Assembly (NCBI GenBank): GCA_017409825.1
Contig: JAFQRZ010000029.1
Coordinates: forward strand, 18,199-82,198
Reading direction: 5' to 3'
DNA: 64,000 bases
Source: Agathobacter sp.
GTDB taxonomy: Bacteria > Bacillota > Clostridia > Lachnospirales > Lachnospiraceae
The notes under the pieces are model-generated. The model saw only the letters and a list, made by a program, of their open reading frames with translations, was not told the origin of the DNA and did not search any database. A program made the position numbers and the translations under genes. Position 1 is the first letter of the stretch, and every line of letters begins with the position of its first letter. Positions 50,113 to 57,767 of the stretch are shown in pieces.

Positions 50113-50314
50113 TCATTTGAAGGAGTATCGAGCCAAGCTGAATGTGAATCAGCAGGAGATGGGGGCCTTGGTTGGCACCAGCCGGCAGACCATCAGTCAG
50201 ATAGAGCGAGGCGATTATTCGCCATCCGTTACCTTGGCACTTAAGATTGCTAAGGTGTGCGGAGCAACGGTAGAAGAAATATTCGAGTACGAGGAGGATG
50301 GTACAGATGAGTAA
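50099..50314 (+). CDS. XRE-family regulator of the ABC operon
   Basis: A 71-residue helix-turn-helix protein (QQEMGALVGTSRQTISQIERGDYSPSVTLALKIAKVCG) ending acidic. Such small regulators accompany DUF3169 and ABC genes in Firmicutes. GAGGGGGGAAGAGG precedes ATG 50099, within the end of the previous gene. The TTGACAA inverted repeats at the operon promoter are its likely operators. Confidence 0.88.
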   Translation: MPLHNHLKEYRAKLNVNQQEMGALVGTSRQTISQIERGDYSPSVTLALKIAKVCGATVEEIFEYEEDGTDE

Positions 50315-51086
50315 AACGAAGAAAGAAAAGACAGATAAAAAGATTTTTATAAAATGGATTTTAGCATTTTTAGTAGGTGTCGTTGGTGGATTTTTCAGTA
50401 GACCAGTGTTGGAATGGTTTAAAATTGCAACTAGCGGAATTGAATTTAATATGGAATTTTTGATGTATTTGGCGACAGCTCTTTTCTTGCTGGTAAATAT
50501 GGTAGGAGTAGGGATTTCTTATGTTTTTTATAAAAAAGCGAAGAAAATGACTGAAGATTGGGATGAAGACAATGAGGATGTGCTAGATGATATCGAAAAT
50601 AAATTAGATATTGCAATGCTTCCAATTGCAATCATGACCAGCGTAAATTATTTTCTTTTTGGACTTACTACTTACATAGGATTGGTTCTTATGAAGGGAC
50701 AGGGACAGCTTCGAGCATTTGTATCGCTGATGGATATCGCAATTTTCGTAGTTGCACTTTTCACTTTCGTTGCATTGCAAAAGAAATGTATTGATTTAAC
50801 GAAGCAGTTAAATCCAGAGAAAAAGGGAAATGTTTTCGATAAGAATTTTAGCAAGGAATGGCTTGCAAGCTGTGATGAAGCACAACAGCTTATGATTTAC
50901 AAAGCATCGTACGCCGCATATAAAAGTGCAGGAGGTGTATGTCAGATTTTATGGCTGGTAACCATCATTGGAATGATGTCGTTTAACACAGGCTTATTAC
51001 CAGTTTTTTGCGTAAGTACGATTATGCTGGTAATGCAGATTGCATATTTTATGGAAGCGAAAAAAATGGAACGAGGAAAGAAATAA
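50307..51086 (+). CDS. DUF3169-family membrane protein
   Basis: A 259-residue protein with about six membrane segments (IKWILAFLVGVVGGFF, FLMYLATALFLLVNMVGVG, YFLFGLTTYIGLVLM, LMDIAIFVVALFTFVAL, LWLVTIIGMMSFNTGLL, FCVSTIMLVMQIAYFM). DUF3169 proteins commonly lie next to a small XRE regulator, as here. GAGGAGG lies 10 nt before ATG 50307, and the gene overlaps the regulator by 8 nt. Biochemical role unknown. Confidence 0.82.
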   Translation: MSKTKKEKTDKKIFIKWILAFLVGVVGGFFSRPVLEWFKIATSGIEFNMEFLMYLATALFLLVNMVGVGISYVFYKKAKKMTEDWDEDNEDVLDDIENKLDIAMLPIAIMTSVNYFLFGLTTYIGLVLMKGQGQLRAFVSLMDIAIFVVALFTFVALQKKCIDLTKQLNPEKKGNVFDKNFSKEWLASCDEAQQLMIYKASYAAYKSAGGVCQILWLVTIIGMMSFNTGLLPVFCVSTIMLVMQIAYFMEAKKMERGKK

Positions 51087-51097
51087 AGGAGTACAAA

Positions 51098-51877
51098 ATG
51101 GAACAGAGAGTAATAGTAAAAGCAGCAGGTCTTCGTAAGACCTTCAAGCTGTCCAAGAAACAACAGACGATTCAAAAAACGAAGGACAAAGTAAAGGTGG
51201 CAGTCGATGGACTGGATTTTGAAGCCTACGAAGGTGAAATCTTCGGTATTTTGGGACCAAACGGTGCAGGGAAGACAACTACACTTCGTATGTTGTCGAC
51301 CTTAATTAAGCCAGATGGCGGGGATGCATGGATTGATGGCTCCAGTGTCGTTTCCAATCCAGAAGAAGTGCGTGGGAAGATTGGATTTTTAACCAGTGAG
51401 TTAAAATTAGAGGATTTCTTTACACCAAATTATTTGTTTGACTTTTTCTCAGAACTGCATGGAGTAGCTCCAGAAGTAAGAGATGCCAGAAAGAAAGCAA
51501 TGTTTGAACGCTTTGGCATTGATGAATTTGCAGAGGTAAAGGTAGCCAATATGTCTACAGGTATGAAGCAGAAAACTTCCCTTGTGATTTCACTGGTGCA
51601 TGATCCAGATATCATTATTTTTGATGAGCCAACGAATGGATTGGATGTACTTACCGCGAGAGTGGTAACGGATTACTTAAAAGAATTAAAGGAACGAGGC
51701 AAGACAATCCTTTTGTCTACTCATATTTTCAGCCTTGTAGAAAAGCTTTGTGACAGAGTAGGTATTGTTATGGATGGCAGAATGGTGCTTAGTGATACGT
51801 TAGAAAATTTGACAAAAGACGGTGATTTAGAAGATAAATTCTTTGAAATCTGTGCAGAAATGGAGGCAAACAAATGA
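51098..51877 (+). CDS. ABC transporter ATP-binding protein (NatA-like)
   Basis: A 259-residue ATPase: Walker A GPNGAGKTTT, signature NMSTGMKQK (an STGMK variant of LSGGQ, common in NatA types), Walker B IIIFDEPTNGLD and the switch His in LSTHIF. ATG 51098 with AAAGGAG upstream is preferred; a 30-codon extension overlaps DUF3169. The permease overlaps its stop by 4 nt. Together they form a heteromeric exporter like NatAB for sodium or peptides; substrate unknown. Confidence 0.9.
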   Translation: MEQRVIVKAAGLRKTFKLSKKQQTIQKTKDKVKVAVDGLDFEAYEGEIFGILGPNGAGKTTTLRMLSTLIKPDGGDAWIDGSSVVSNPEEVRGKIGFLTSELKLEDFFTPNYLFDFFSELHGVAPEVRDARKKAMFERFGIDEFAEVKVANMSTGMKQKTSLVISLVHDPDIIIFDEPTNGLDVLTARVVTDYLKELKERGKTILLSTHIFSLVEKLCDRVGIVMDGRMVLSDTLENLTKDGDLEDKFFEICAEMEANK

Positions 51878-53046
51878 AGAGTGATTTAATTACAATTATT
51901 AAAAAAGAATTTGCCCGTTTCTTCGGGGATAAGAGAATGGTAGCAACGGCGCTTTTGCCAGGTGTGCTGATTTATGTAATGTATTCGTTCATGGGAAGCA
52001 GTATGACGGAAATGTATGAACCAGACGATGACTATGTCTATGAAATCAATATCGTAAATATGCCACAGTCGTTGGCTTTCTTGGAAGAAGTAGAGGAAGT
52101 GGAAATTTCCAAGATTGAGGCAAAAGAAGCAGATGCAGTAAAAGATGCAATTCGTGAAGATGAAGCAGATATTTTGGTAGTATTTCCAGAGAATTTCGAT
52201 GTAGAAATGCTTAGCTATGATGTGATGACAGCTACGACACCTGCTCCAAATGTAGAAATTTATTATAATTCTGCGGATACAGAATCTAGCAGTGCATACA
52301 GTATCATGCATGAAACCTTAAACCAGTATGAGCAGGCATTTGCAAACAAGTTTGATATTTGTCAGGGTGATAAGGAGTATGATTTGGCATCTGACGAAGA
52401 TGTTTCTGCAATGATTATCTCTATGGTTATGCCAATGCTGGTGCTTATGATGTTATTCACAGGATGTCTTTCTGCTTCGGCAGAATCAATTGCTGGCGAA
52501 AAAGAACGTGGAACGATTGCAACATTACTCGTTACACCAATGAAACGTAGAGATTTGGCATTAGGTAAAATGATTAGCCTTAGTGTAATCGGTTTGTTTA
52601 GTGGTATTTCTAGCTTCGCAGGTATTATGCTTTCTCTTCCAAAACTGATGGGTGGCTTAGAAGATGTGAAATTTGGCTATGATGTGGCAGATTATGGAGT
52701 GCTTTTACTTGTTATCGTTGCAACTACACTACTGATTGTTGGTATGATTTCCATTATTTCTGCTTTTGCAAAATCTGTAAAGGAAGCAAGCAACATGGCA
52801 ACTCCGCTGATGCTGGTAGTAACACTTACAGGCGTTACGAATATGATGGGAAATGGAATGCCACAGGAGTGGTATTGGTATCTGATTCCAATTTATAACA
52901 CAACGCAGTGTATGAATGGCGTATTCTCGATGGATTATCAGATGCTCCCAGTGGTGATCACATGTATCGCAAATGTAGTATATTCTGGCGTGCTTGTAGT
53001 TGTGCTTACCAAGATGTTTGGTAGTGAAAGAATTATGTATACATAA
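51874..53046 (+). CDS. ABC-2 type permease (NatB-like)
   Basis: A 390-residue permease: first helix at residues 20-40, a large extracellular part (residues 45-165), then five helices with the ABC-2 signature SAESIAGEKERGTIATLLVTPM. ATGA overlap with the ATPase shows tight coupling. It matches NatB-type subunits. The operon ends at a strong terminator shortly after. Confidence 0.9.
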   Translation: MKSDLITIIKKEFARFFGDKRMVATALLPGVLIYVMYSFMGSSMTEMYEPDDDYVYEINIVNMPQSLAFLEEVEEVEISKIEAKEADAVKDAIREDEADILVVFPENFDVEMLSYDVMTATTPAPNVEIYYNSADTESSSAYSIMHETLNQYEQAFANKFDICQGDKEYDLASDEDVSAMIISMVMPMLVLMMLFTGCLSASAESIAGEKERGTIATLLVTPMKRRDLALGKMISLSVIGLFSGISSFAGIMLSLPKLMGGLEDVKFGYDVADYGVLLLVIVATTLLIVGMISIISAFAKSVKEASNMATPLMLVVTLTGVTNMMGNGMPQEWYWYLIPIYNTTQCMNGVFSMDYQMLPVVITCIANVVYSGVLVVVLTKMFGSERIMYT

Positions 53047-53052
53047 ATAAAG

Positions 53053-53094
53053 GGGAGGTCGTACAAATATCCTTTTGTACGACCTCCCTTTTTT
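53053..53094 (+). terminator. Terminator of the ABC operon
   Basis: A 14-bp perfect stem GGGAGGTCGTACAA/TTGTACGACCTCCC, ATATCCTT loop, T6. Confidence 0.92.
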
Positions 53095-53174
53095 ATGTGG
53101 ATATTAGAATTTGTAAATTTATGTATTCTAGTTTATAATGTCTATTAGAATTGTATTGTAAGGAGGACTCCTCT

Positions 53175-53399
53175 ATGATTTGTCCGTATTGTGAAGAGAA
53201 AATGCAAGAAGGCTGGATTGACCAGTATCAGACGTATGGGTTATATTGGACACCAAATGAAGAACGAGGATTCCTAGAAAGTATTATAGATCCACATGAT
53301 ATAAGATTAACTTCACTTGCACATGGAGGAAGATTGATAGTATACCATTGTGAGAAATGTAGAAAGTTTGTCATTGATGAAAATGATATCGAGGTATAA
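53175..53399 (+). CDS. Small zinc-ribbon protein (PF20097-like)
   Basis: A 74-residue protein with Cys pairs CPYCEE at the start and CEKCRK near the end, a typical zinc ribbon of PF20097 proteins. Middle: GLYWTPNEERGF. AAGGAGGACTCC precedes ATG 53175. Its stop overlaps the P1 peptidase start, so co-translation is likely. Binding partner unknown. Confidence 0.75.
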   Translation: MICPYCEEKMQEGWIDQYQTYGLYWTPNEERGFLESIIDPHDIRLTSLAHGGRLIVYHCEKCRKFVIDENDIEV

Positions 53400-54379
53400 T
53401 GATGAGCGATTGGAAAGAAATCAGTTTACATGAGATAAAGGGGATTAAAATCGGGCATGCACAGAATGAGGAGCATGCGACAGGTTGTACCGTAATCCTG
53501 CCAGAGAAGAAAGCAATCTGTGGTGTAGATGTTCGTGGTGGCGGTCCAGCTTCCAGAGAAAACCAGCTCCTCAATCCATTGATGAGCAATGATGGTGTCA
53601 ATGCAGTGCTTTTAAGCGGTGGAAGTGCCTTTGGTTTAGATGCCGCAGGTGGTGTGATGCGTTATTTGGAAGGTAAAGGACGTGGTGTAAAGGTAGGAGA
53701 TGCGATTGTTCCTATTGTGGTAGGTTCCTGCATTTTTGACTTGGGATGCGTGGATGGAAAAGTACGTCCTGATGCTTCTATGGGTTATGCAGCCTGTTTG
53801 AATAGTGAAGAAAATATAGAACGAAACGGAAACGTAGGTGCTGGTATGGGTGCGACCGTTGGAAAACTACATGGTGCAGATTTTTCTATGAAATCAGGCC
53901 TCGGTTGCTATGCCGTACAGGCTGGAATGCTTCAAGTAGGGGCTATCGTAGCGGTAAATGCCATTGGTGATGTATTCGAGATGGATTCCCAGAAGCAGTT
54001 GGCAGGGCTTATGAATAAAGAGAAGACAGGTATGATTTCCAGTGAGGAAGAAGCCGTAAAACTGTTACAGTTGGCGAGTATGTTTTCTTTAAATACAACG
54101 ATTGCTTGTATCGTAACGAATGCCAAGTTGGATAAAGCGGAAATGAACAAAGTCGCAGCGATGGCAAGCAATGGTATCGCACGAACCATTCGTCCAGTGA
54201 ATACTTCCATGGATGGAGATTCGGTATATGCTTTGGCGACGGGAAAAGTAAAGTCCAGTGCAGATGTTGTAGGTACGCTAGCGGCCCATGTACTTGGCAA
54301 GGCAATTAACCGCGCGGTTCTGGAAACAGATGAAATCTACGATATGAAATCAGCGAAAACATTTTTGGGAATAGAATAA
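53399..54379 (+). CDS. P1-family (DmpA-like) aminopeptidase
   Basis: A 326-residue hydrolase of the self-processing DmpA family. Blocks: GIKIGHAQNEEHATGCTVILP, VRGGGPASREN, LSGGSAFGLDAAGGVMRYLEG, and the autocleavage/catalytic Thr in LNTTIACIVTNAKL. It should cleave beta-amino or D-aminopeptides after chain processing. Two ATGs in tandem (53399 and 53402) are possible; the first overlaps the zinc-ribbon stop. It lies 7 nt ahead of the inverted repeat before the MATE gene. Confidence 0.85.
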   Translation: MMSDWKEISLHEIKGIKIGHAQNEEHATGCTVILPEKKAICGVDVRGGGPASRENQLLNPLMSNDGVNAVLLSGGSAFGLDAAGGVMRYLEGKGRGVKVGDAIVPIVVGSCIFDLGCVDGKVRPDASMGYAACLNSEENIERNGNVGAGMGATVGKLHGADFSMKSGLGCYAVQAGMLQVGAIVAVNAIGDVFEMDSQKQLAGLMNKEKTGMISSEEEAVKLLQLASMFSLNTTIACIVTNAKLDKAEMNKVAAMASNGIARTIRPVNTSMDGDSVYALATGKVKSSADVVGTLAAHVLGKAINRAVLETDEIYDMKSAKTFLGIE

Positions 54380-54386
54380 ATAGAGG

Positions 54387-54401
54387 TTGAACGGTGTTCA
54401 A
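54387..54401. repeat. Short inverted repeat TTGAACGGTGTTCAA
   Basis: Second copy of the 13803 repeat. It lies between a GAGG ribosome-binding sequence and the ATG at 54405, so as a hairpin it would shorten the distance between the two. Confidence 0.55.
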
Positions 54402-54404
54402 ATT

Positions 54405-55766
54405 ATGAAAACGGCAGAAACTATGACACAATACGATAAAATGACGAAAACCCCCTTGGTAAAACTCATCGTTTCCTTAGGGATACCAACGACGATTTCT
54501 ATGTTGGTAACAAGTTTATATAATATGGCGGATACCTACTTTGTAGGTACACTGGGAGAGAGTCCGCAGGCAGCCACGGGGATTCTGTTTACCTTGCAAG
54601 CAATTATCCAGGCGGTTGCATTTATGCTGGGGCAGGGCTCAGGCACTTTGGTTTCCAAATCATTGGCAGAACGCAACAAAGACGAGGCGTCTGAATATGT
54701 ATCGACAGGGTTCTTTTCTGGATTGGCATTTGGTACAGTATTTATGGTATTGGGCTTATTGTTTTTAAATCCACTTCTTAGATTTCTCGGAAGTACGGAA
54801 ACTATTTTGCCTTATGCAAGACAGTATGGTGCTTGCGTGCTCCTTAGCTGTCCAATCGTAATGGGTTCTTTCGTTTTGAATAACAACTTACGATATGAGG
54901 GTAAGTCATTTTATTCCATGATTGGCTTGGTGTCAGGTGGAATCATTAATATTTTCCTGGACTACTTATTGGTTATCGTATTTGAATGGGGTGTGCTTGG
55001 TGCTGGTATAGCAACGGCTACATCTCAAACCATTAGTTTTAGCATTTTGCTATACTTTTTCCTAAAAATGGGAGAAAGTAAGATTCGTATTTCTTCCTTG
55101 AGTAGAAAAGCCAATACATACTTCACTATTATGAAAGTGGGTTTCCCAGCCTTGGTACGTCAGGGGCTAGCATCCTTCTCTGGTGGTCTTTTGAACAATG
55201 TAACACGACCATTTGGAGATGCTGCCATTGCAGCAATGAGTGTTGCAAACCGTTTCAGTATGTTTGTTATGTGCGTGGGACTTGGTATCGGTCAGGGCTA
55301 TCAGCCTGTGGCAGCCTTTAACTATCAGGCGAAGCATTATGACCGTGTGAAACGTGGCTTGCTAGCTACAATGGCGATTGGATTTTGTATGGTAGCTTGT
55401 CTTGCCATTCCAAGTGTTATTTTTGCGGAGCATATCGTATATGCATTCCAGAAAAGTCCAGCAGTTATGGAAGTTGGCGTATTGCCACTGCGTGCGGCGT
55501 GTATCGGTTCCATGTTTTTACCGTTCTCGATTCCAGTAAATATGCTGTATCAGAGTACCAGACAGGTTAAAGCATCGACATTTTTATCTATGATGCGTAA
55601 CGGACTGATGTTTATACCGACACTTTTGATTACGACGCATTTCTGGGGGCTTTTGGGTGTGCAGATTTCACAGCCAATGGCAGACATTATGACAGCCTTT
55701 GCGAGTATACCATTTGTGGTGACATTCCTGCGAAAGAAATTTGCAGATCAAATAAAAACAGAATAG
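54405..55766 (+). CDS. MATE-family efflux transporter
   Basis: A 453-residue, twelve-helix carrier (VSLGIPTTISMLVTSLYNMADTYFVG at helix 1; AAIAAMSVANRFSMFVMCVGLGIGQGYQPVAAFN in the second half). It differs from the first MATE at 8135 and is nearer to the DinF/MepA group by appearance. The start ATG 54405 lacks a close ribosome binding site: GAGG is 18 nt upstream, with the 15-nt inverted repeat between. It follows the P1 peptidase on the same transcript. Confidence 0.88.
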   Translation: MKTAETMTQYDKMTKTPLVKLIVSLGIPTTISMLVTSLYNMADTYFVGTLGESPQAATGILFTLQAIIQAVAFMLGQGSGTLVSKSLAERNKDEASEYVSTGFFSGLAFGTVFMVLGLLFLNPLLRFLGSTETILPYARQYGACVLLSCPIVMGSFVLNNNLRYEGKSFYSMIGLVSGGIINIFLDYLLVIVFEWGVLGAGIATATSQTISFSILLYFFLKMGESKIRISSLSRKANTYFTIMKVGFPALVRQGLASFSGGLLNNVTRPFGDAAIAAMSVANRFSMFVMCVGLGIGQGYQPVAAFNYQAKHYDRVKRGLLATMAIGFCMVACLAIPSVIFAEHIVYAFQKSPAVMEVGVLPLRAACIGSMFLPFSIPVNMLYQSTRQVKASTFLSMMRNGLMFIPTLLITTHFWGLLGVQISQPMADIMTAFASIPFVVTFLRKKFADQIKTE

Positions 55767-55776
55767 TATGTATATT

Positions 55777-55811
55777 GAAATATGAGAGGGGCGAATAACC
55801 CCTCTATTTCA
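55777..55811. terminator. Hairpin between convergent MATE and small-protein genes
   Basis: GAAATATGAGAGGGG pairs with CCCCTCTATTTC (one bulge), loop CGAATAA. It follows the MATE stop; the T tract is weak on both sides. Confidence 0.6.
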
Positions 55812-55890
55812 ATTTAACAAAAGCAGATAGCTAATCTCCCCCAGGACCATCTTTACGAGGTCGTGTAGATTCCGGGAGTGGTTCTACAGC

Positions 55891-56040
55891 TCAGCGACAG
55901 TCTTTTGTGCTGTCTTTATAGCTATCCTTGTAACTGTCTTTTGAAGCATTTTTGCTACTTTCGGAATAGCTGTTTCTTAAGTTGTTGTTCTGATTTTTGT
56001 TCTGGTTGTTTTTGTTGTTCTGATTATTTTTGTTTGCCAT
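55891..56040 (-). CDS. Small Asn/Lys/Gln-rich protein
   Basis: A 49-residue minus-strand frame that would be missed by length filters: starts MANKNNQNNKNNQNK, then SYSESSKNASKD and repeated SYKDSYKDSTKD, ends CR. ATG 56040 is preceded by GAAAGGAAGGTG, a very good ribosome binding site. Composition is like small spore or surface polypeptides of Clostridia (Asn/Gln-rich N-terminus, Ser/Lys repeats). It lies between two plus-strand genes. Expression is not proven but the translation signal is strong. Confidence 0.65.
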   Translation of the reverse strand: MANKNNQNNKNNQNKNQNNNLRNSYSESSKNASKDSYKDSYKDSTKDCR

Positions 56041-56195
56041 GATATACACCTTCCTTTCGAGATTAGAATGTGTATTTGCGAAAAAAAGATACGAGGAGAA
56101 AACTGTAAATTTTTATTTGAAAATATCATATATTATGAAAAATTGGGAAACATAGTATACAGAAATAATCGCGTAATTTGCGAGGAGGAGATACT

Positions 56196-57572
56196 ATGTC
56201 AAAACCATTTGGATTAAAAGATAAGATTGGATATTTAATGGGAGACATCGGAAATGATTTTACATTTGTGCTGTCTTCCACTTTTTTACTCAAATTTTAT
56301 ACGGATGTGATGGGTGTGCCAGCGGCAGTAGTCGGAACGATTATTATGATTTCACGTTTCGTAGATGCATTTACAGATGTTGCGATGGGGAGAATCTGTG
56401 ATAAAAGCCCGACGACAGGGCACGGAAAGTTCAAGCCTTGGATTCGTAGGATGTGCTTGCCGGTAGCACTTTCCTCGTTTTTGATTTATCAAAGCAGTCT
56501 GGCAGAGATGTCTTTGGGATTTAAGATAGGATATTTGTTTGTGACTTATATATTATGGGGTTCTTTTTTGTACACGGCCATCAATATTCCGTACGGTTCC
56601 ATGGCATCGGCGATTTCTGCGGAACCTGGGGACAGACAGTCGCTGTCAACTTACCGAAGTATCGGTGCTACCTTTGCCAGTGTGCTGGTAGGTGCCGTCA
56701 TTCCCTTAATTGCCTATGAAGAGGTAAACGGAATTATGGTGTTGAATGGAAAAATATTTACGACTATCGCAGGTGTGTTTTCGATTTGTGCGATTGTGTC
56801 TTATTTGATTTGTTATAGCCTGGTGACGGAACGTGTGCATATTCCGTCGAATGTAGAAAAGAAGGAAGACAATAACGTCATTGCCATGCTTCGAAATGCA
56901 TTTACCAATAAGGCGCTGATTTCGATTATCGCGGCATCTATCGTGATGCTGTTGGCGCAGATGACCTTGCAATCCATGGCGAATTATGTGTTCCCGATTT
57001 ACTATGGTAATACCACTGCACAATCGATATCAATGGTAATTATGCTGGCGGGATCACTTTTGATTGCTGCGATAGCAAAACCGATTTCATTACGTTTCGG
57101 AAAGGCGGAGGTAGCCGTAGTTTCCAGTTTTGCGGCAGCAGCAGTTTGTCTGCTTTTGTATGTGGTGCGTCCACAGAATGTATGGGTATATGTAATTTTA
57201 CAGGGATTGTGTTGGATGTCACTGGGGGTATTTAGCATGATTTCCTGGGCTCTTATTACGGATGTCATTGATTATTCGGAAATCAAAAATGGGATTCGAG
57301 AAGATGGCTCGGTATATGCACTGTATTCTTTTGCTAGAAAGCTCGGACAAGCAGGTGCAGCAGGATTAGTGGGAGCCTTGCTTACTGCTATCGGATATTC
57401 CGATACAACAGTGGTAGAAGCGGGTGTCAGAGAAGGAATCTTCAATATCTCAACCCTTGTACCAGCCGTCGGCTTTGCTCTCCTCGGCGTCATCCTCTGG
57501 TTCTGGTATCCACTCCATAAGAAGCAGGTCGAAGAGAACGTAGAAAAACTAAAACAATCCCACAACCGATAG
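56196..57572 (+). CDS. GPH-family sugar:cation symporter (MelB-like)
   Basis: A 458-residue, twelve-helix transporter with the MelB-type blocks: FGLKDKIGYLMGDIGNDFTF at the start, VDAFTDVAMGRICDKSPTTGHGKFKPWI and IPYGSMASAISAEPGDRQSLSTYR. These symporters take up glycosides such as galactosides, glucuronides or pentosides. AGGAGG lies 10 nt before ATG 56196. It converges with the GH2 glycosidase gene, suggesting uptake plus hydrolysis of the same sugar. Confidence 0.9.
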   Translation: MSKPFGLKDKIGYLMGDIGNDFTFVLSSTFLLKFYTDVMGVPAAVVGTIIMISRFVDAFTDVAMGRICDKSPTTGHGKFKPWIRRMCLPVALSSFLIYQSSLAEMSLGFKIGYLFVTYILWGSFLYTAINIPYGSMASAISAEPGDRQSLSTYRSIGATFASVLVGAVIPLIAYEEVNGIMVLNGKIFTTIAGVFSICAIVSYLICYSLVTERVHIPSNVEKKEDNNVIAMLRNAFTNKALISIIAASIVMLLAQMTLQSMANYVFPIYYGNTTAQSISMVIMLAGSLLIAAIAKPISLRFGKAEVAVVSSFAAAAVCLLLYVVRPQNVWVYVILQGLCWMSLGVFSMISWALITDVIDYSEIKNGIREDGSVYALYSFARKLGQAGAAGLVGALLTAIGYSDTTVVEAGVREGIFNISTLVPAVGFALLGVILWFWYPLHKKQVEENVEKLKQSHNR

Positions 57573-57659
57573 ACGAAGCAGTTAGCGAAAATTTATTCAA
57601 ATTCCTCTTGTGGAATAGCAGAATCGCACAGTAATTTATATTTTTAATCCCAAAAGTAA

Positions 57660-57732
57660 GACCGCCCCTCAATTTATTCATTTAGAAGCCTTATGTCAAT
57701 ACAGCGATAAATGAATAAATTGAGGGGCGGTC
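57660..57732. terminator. 24-bp inverted repeat between convergent genes
   Basis: Arms 57660-57683 and 57709-57732 are perfect 24-nt complements (GACCGCCCCTC.. with TGAGGGGCGGTC), loop 25 nt. Its length and perfection are above normal for a terminator; the AT half adjoins the loop. Confidence 0.7.
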
Positions 57733-57767
57733 GTGTTATTTAGAAAAACTAAATTGCTAAGCTATTA

